From Nordella sp. HKS 07 (GTDB lineage: Bacteria > Pseudomonadota > Alphaproteobacteria > Rhizobiales > Aestuariivirgaceae), in assembly GCF_011046735.1 (NCBI RefSeq), contig NZ_CP049258.1, positions 4,854,001 to 4,918,000 of the forward strand: DNA of 64,000 nucleotides, written 5' to 3'. The position numbers were made by a program, and so were the translations under genes. Below the pieces are notes generated by a model, which had not been told where the DNA came from, searched no databases, and worked only from the letters and a program-made list of their open reading frames with translations. Positions 62,833-64,000 of this stretch are shown here, one piece after another (the stretch's first letter is position 1; each line of letters starts with the position of its first letter).

Positions 62833-63267
62833 AGGCGTAACTCCCGTCAGGGCGCAGTGGATGGCCGTCGAGATGGCAAGGCGCGCGCCCCGCGATGGAG
62901 ACGGGACGGGCCGGCCACCTTTCGGGCCGTCGAGTGCGATGATTGTCCGGGCGCAAAAGCGCCTCGCATTCACCGCGGTTTGTCTGCCTTGGATTGGAGG
63001 GAGTCCCCATCCGCACTTTTGGCAAGGAAAGTGGTGCCTCTTCAGTAACGCCGACTGTTGGACCAGCCAGACACGAGACCAAAAAAGCCCGCACCGTCGT
63101 TGCTTCAAGGCGTCCGCGGTCTTCGACCGCATACGGATCATGTCCGTATGTACCATCCCGGAGACCTTCTTGAGGATCCGGGGGACGCCCACAGGCACGT
63201 GCGACTTTGGGCAACTCGGGATATGATGGATTCTCCCGTCGCATTCAAGAAAAATATTGCACCGCAC
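62833..63267 (-). promoter_or_regulatory. Long ornithine decarboxylase leader, possible speF-type RNA
   Basis: No gene is evident from 62833 to 63310. On the minus strand the leader has several stems: CCCGGA...TCCGGG (about 63155-63183), CATACGGA...TCCGTATG (63130-63150) and a GC-rich stretch leading to GCGGGCTTTTTT near 63088. Alphaproteobacterial ornithine decarboxylases often carry a structured speF leader RNA, and the size and place fit. I cannot confirm the motif from sequence alone. The terminator-like GCGGGCTTTTTT could serve attenuation. Confidence 0.4.
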
Positions 63268-63310
63268 CCCAGAAAATTGCGTGGGCCTTCAAGGGCTTCT
63301 TTATGGAATC

Positions 63311-63799
63311 TTAATTTCCGCAGCCGCCGGGGCGCAAATAGCCGCCGATGGCGCCGAGGTGCTTTGCCAACTGCTCGAGATCCTTCTCCGACAGATCGGG
63401 CGCCACATGCTCGGCGATCGCGTCGCGATAGGCCGGCCAGATCCGCTTCTGCATGGCGCGACCCTCTGACGTTGCCTGGATCATCTGGCCGCGCCCGTCG
63501 CCCGGGCAGGCGACGCGCTCGATGAGGCCGGCCGCTTCCATCCGGTCGAGGAGGCGGGACAGATTATACTGGGCGACGAGAAGTTCCTTCTCGAGTTCCA
63601 CCGGCCTGAGCTTGCGCCCGCCCTCGCGCGAAAGCTCGAGCAGCACATCATACCAGGCGATAGGGGGCAGGCCCTTGGCCTTCACCGCGGCCTCGACTTT
63701 GCGCACGACACTGTCCTGGGCGCGGATGAGCCGCACCCAGACATGGAGAACCTTGTCGATTCGCTTTTCGTCGGCCATGACCAAATATTCATGATTCAT
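63311..63799 (-). CDS. MarR-family regulator
   Basis: This 162-aa winged-helix repressor has PIAWYDVLLELSREGGRKLR, then LLVAQYNLSRLLDRMEAAGL as recognition helix and the wing RVACPGDGRGQMIQATSEG. The start could be 63799 (MNHEYLV) or 63778 (MADEKRI). The first lies inside one of the operator copies. It is divergent from a glutathione S-transferase gene, with three similar palindromes between, so it probably represses both and responds to an electrophile or aromatic compound. Confidence 0.9.
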   Translation of the reverse strand: MNHEYLVMADEKRIDKVLHVWVRLIRAQDSVVRKVEAAVKAKGLPPIAWYDVLLELSREGGRKLRPVELEKELLVAQYNLSRLLDRMEAAGLIERVACPGDGRGQMIQATSEGRAMQKRIWPAYRDAIAEHVAPDLSEKDLEQLAKHLGAIGGYLRPGGCGN

Positions 63800-63858
63800 G
63801 CAGTTGCATCAAGCTTGACAATATAGATGCACCTGCATTAAAGTCAATGTACTTGCAT
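63798..63858. promoter_or_regulatory. Three ATGCA-N2-TGCAT operators between marR and the GST gene
   Basis: ATGCAGTTGCAT at 63798-63809, ATGCACCTGCAT at 63827-63838 and ATGTACTTGCAT at 63847-63858 share one palindromic pattern. They lie 29 and 20 bases apart in the 85-base divergent gap, as expected for a MarR dimer site repeated three times. Confidence 0.7.
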
Positions 63859-63866
63859 GAAACTAA

Positions 63867-64000
<134 letters not shown>

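Overview
The window looks like a chromosomal segment of a GC-rich alphaproteobacterium, most likely of the Hyphomicrobiales. The evidence is the gene content (2-aminoethylphosphonate genes, the type III glutamine synthetase/glx cluster, the bufferin operon with a SigF/NrsF pair, a Tmm/Tdm trimethylamine pair) and the dispersed palindromic repeats of a style common in that order. No rRNA, tRNA, phage, transposase or CRISPR array was seen. The assignment is inference from content, not from a marker gene.

Layout. 1-2.7 kb: end of a two-component regulator and its kinase, then a phosphoesterase with a frameshift. 2.7-9.6 kb: a Na/Pi-type transporter and the phnW-phnA-phnY route for 2-aminoethylphosphonate, with a divergent LysR regulator and a palindromic operator. 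10-14.1 kb: nitrilase-like amidase, MBL hydrolase, J-domain protein, PhyH-type dioxygenase, EamA transporter. 14.1-22.8 kb: a GntR regulator divergent from an FAD oxidoreductase, a type III glutamine synthetase (GmaS-like), the three glutamate-synthase-like subunits (MgsABC/GlxBCD) and a small unknown protein, followed by two GFA-family proteins. 22.8-31.4 kb: a gene remnant, arginase-like and sulfotransferase genes, an outer-membrane protein, SDR, a bufferin operon (two precursors, BufB, BufC, DoxX) and a divergent SigF/NrsF pair, then a VOC protein. 31.4-40.3 kb: trimethylamine monooxygenase (Tmm), TMAO demethylase (Tdm), flavin reductase and an APC permease, interrupted by a repeat locus holding a broken GIY-YIG gene. 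40.4-43.8 kb: LemA, DUF2207 and a small secreted protein. 43.9-49.2 kb: a TPP-riboswitch-controlled thiBPQ transporter, thiamine pyrophosphokinase and an RNA methyltransferase. 49.2-51.8 kb: EF-P, its lysyl ligase EpmA and a DUF2066 protein. 51.8-54.8 kb: class III aminotransferase, acetylpolyamine amidohydrolase-like protein and GNAT. 55.4-61.0 kb: a giant autotransporter. 61-64 kb: GNAT, ornithine decarboxylase with a long leader, a MarR regulator and the start of a glutathione S-transferase.

How the genes work together. Two blocks, 14.1-21.9 kb and 31.4-40.3 kb, together make most of a methylated-amine pathway: Tmm oxidises trimethylamine to TMAO, Tdm splits TMAO to dimethylamine and formaldehyde, and GmaS plus MgsABC carry monomethylamine into N-methylglutamate. 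The dimethylamine monooxygenase and the four-subunit N-methylglutamate dehydrogenase are not in the window. The strongest hidden signal is that four intergenic regions of these two blocks carry the same helically phased array: ATTGG-like pentamers repeated every 10-11 bp. I propose that these arrays mark one regulon.

Several genes are broken by single-base events: the phosphoesterase near 2625, thiP near 45133, the 5' end of epmA near 49924, and the GIY-YIG gene by an in-frame TAA at 35082. The first three lie at or near short same-base runs, so assembly error is as likely as true decay.
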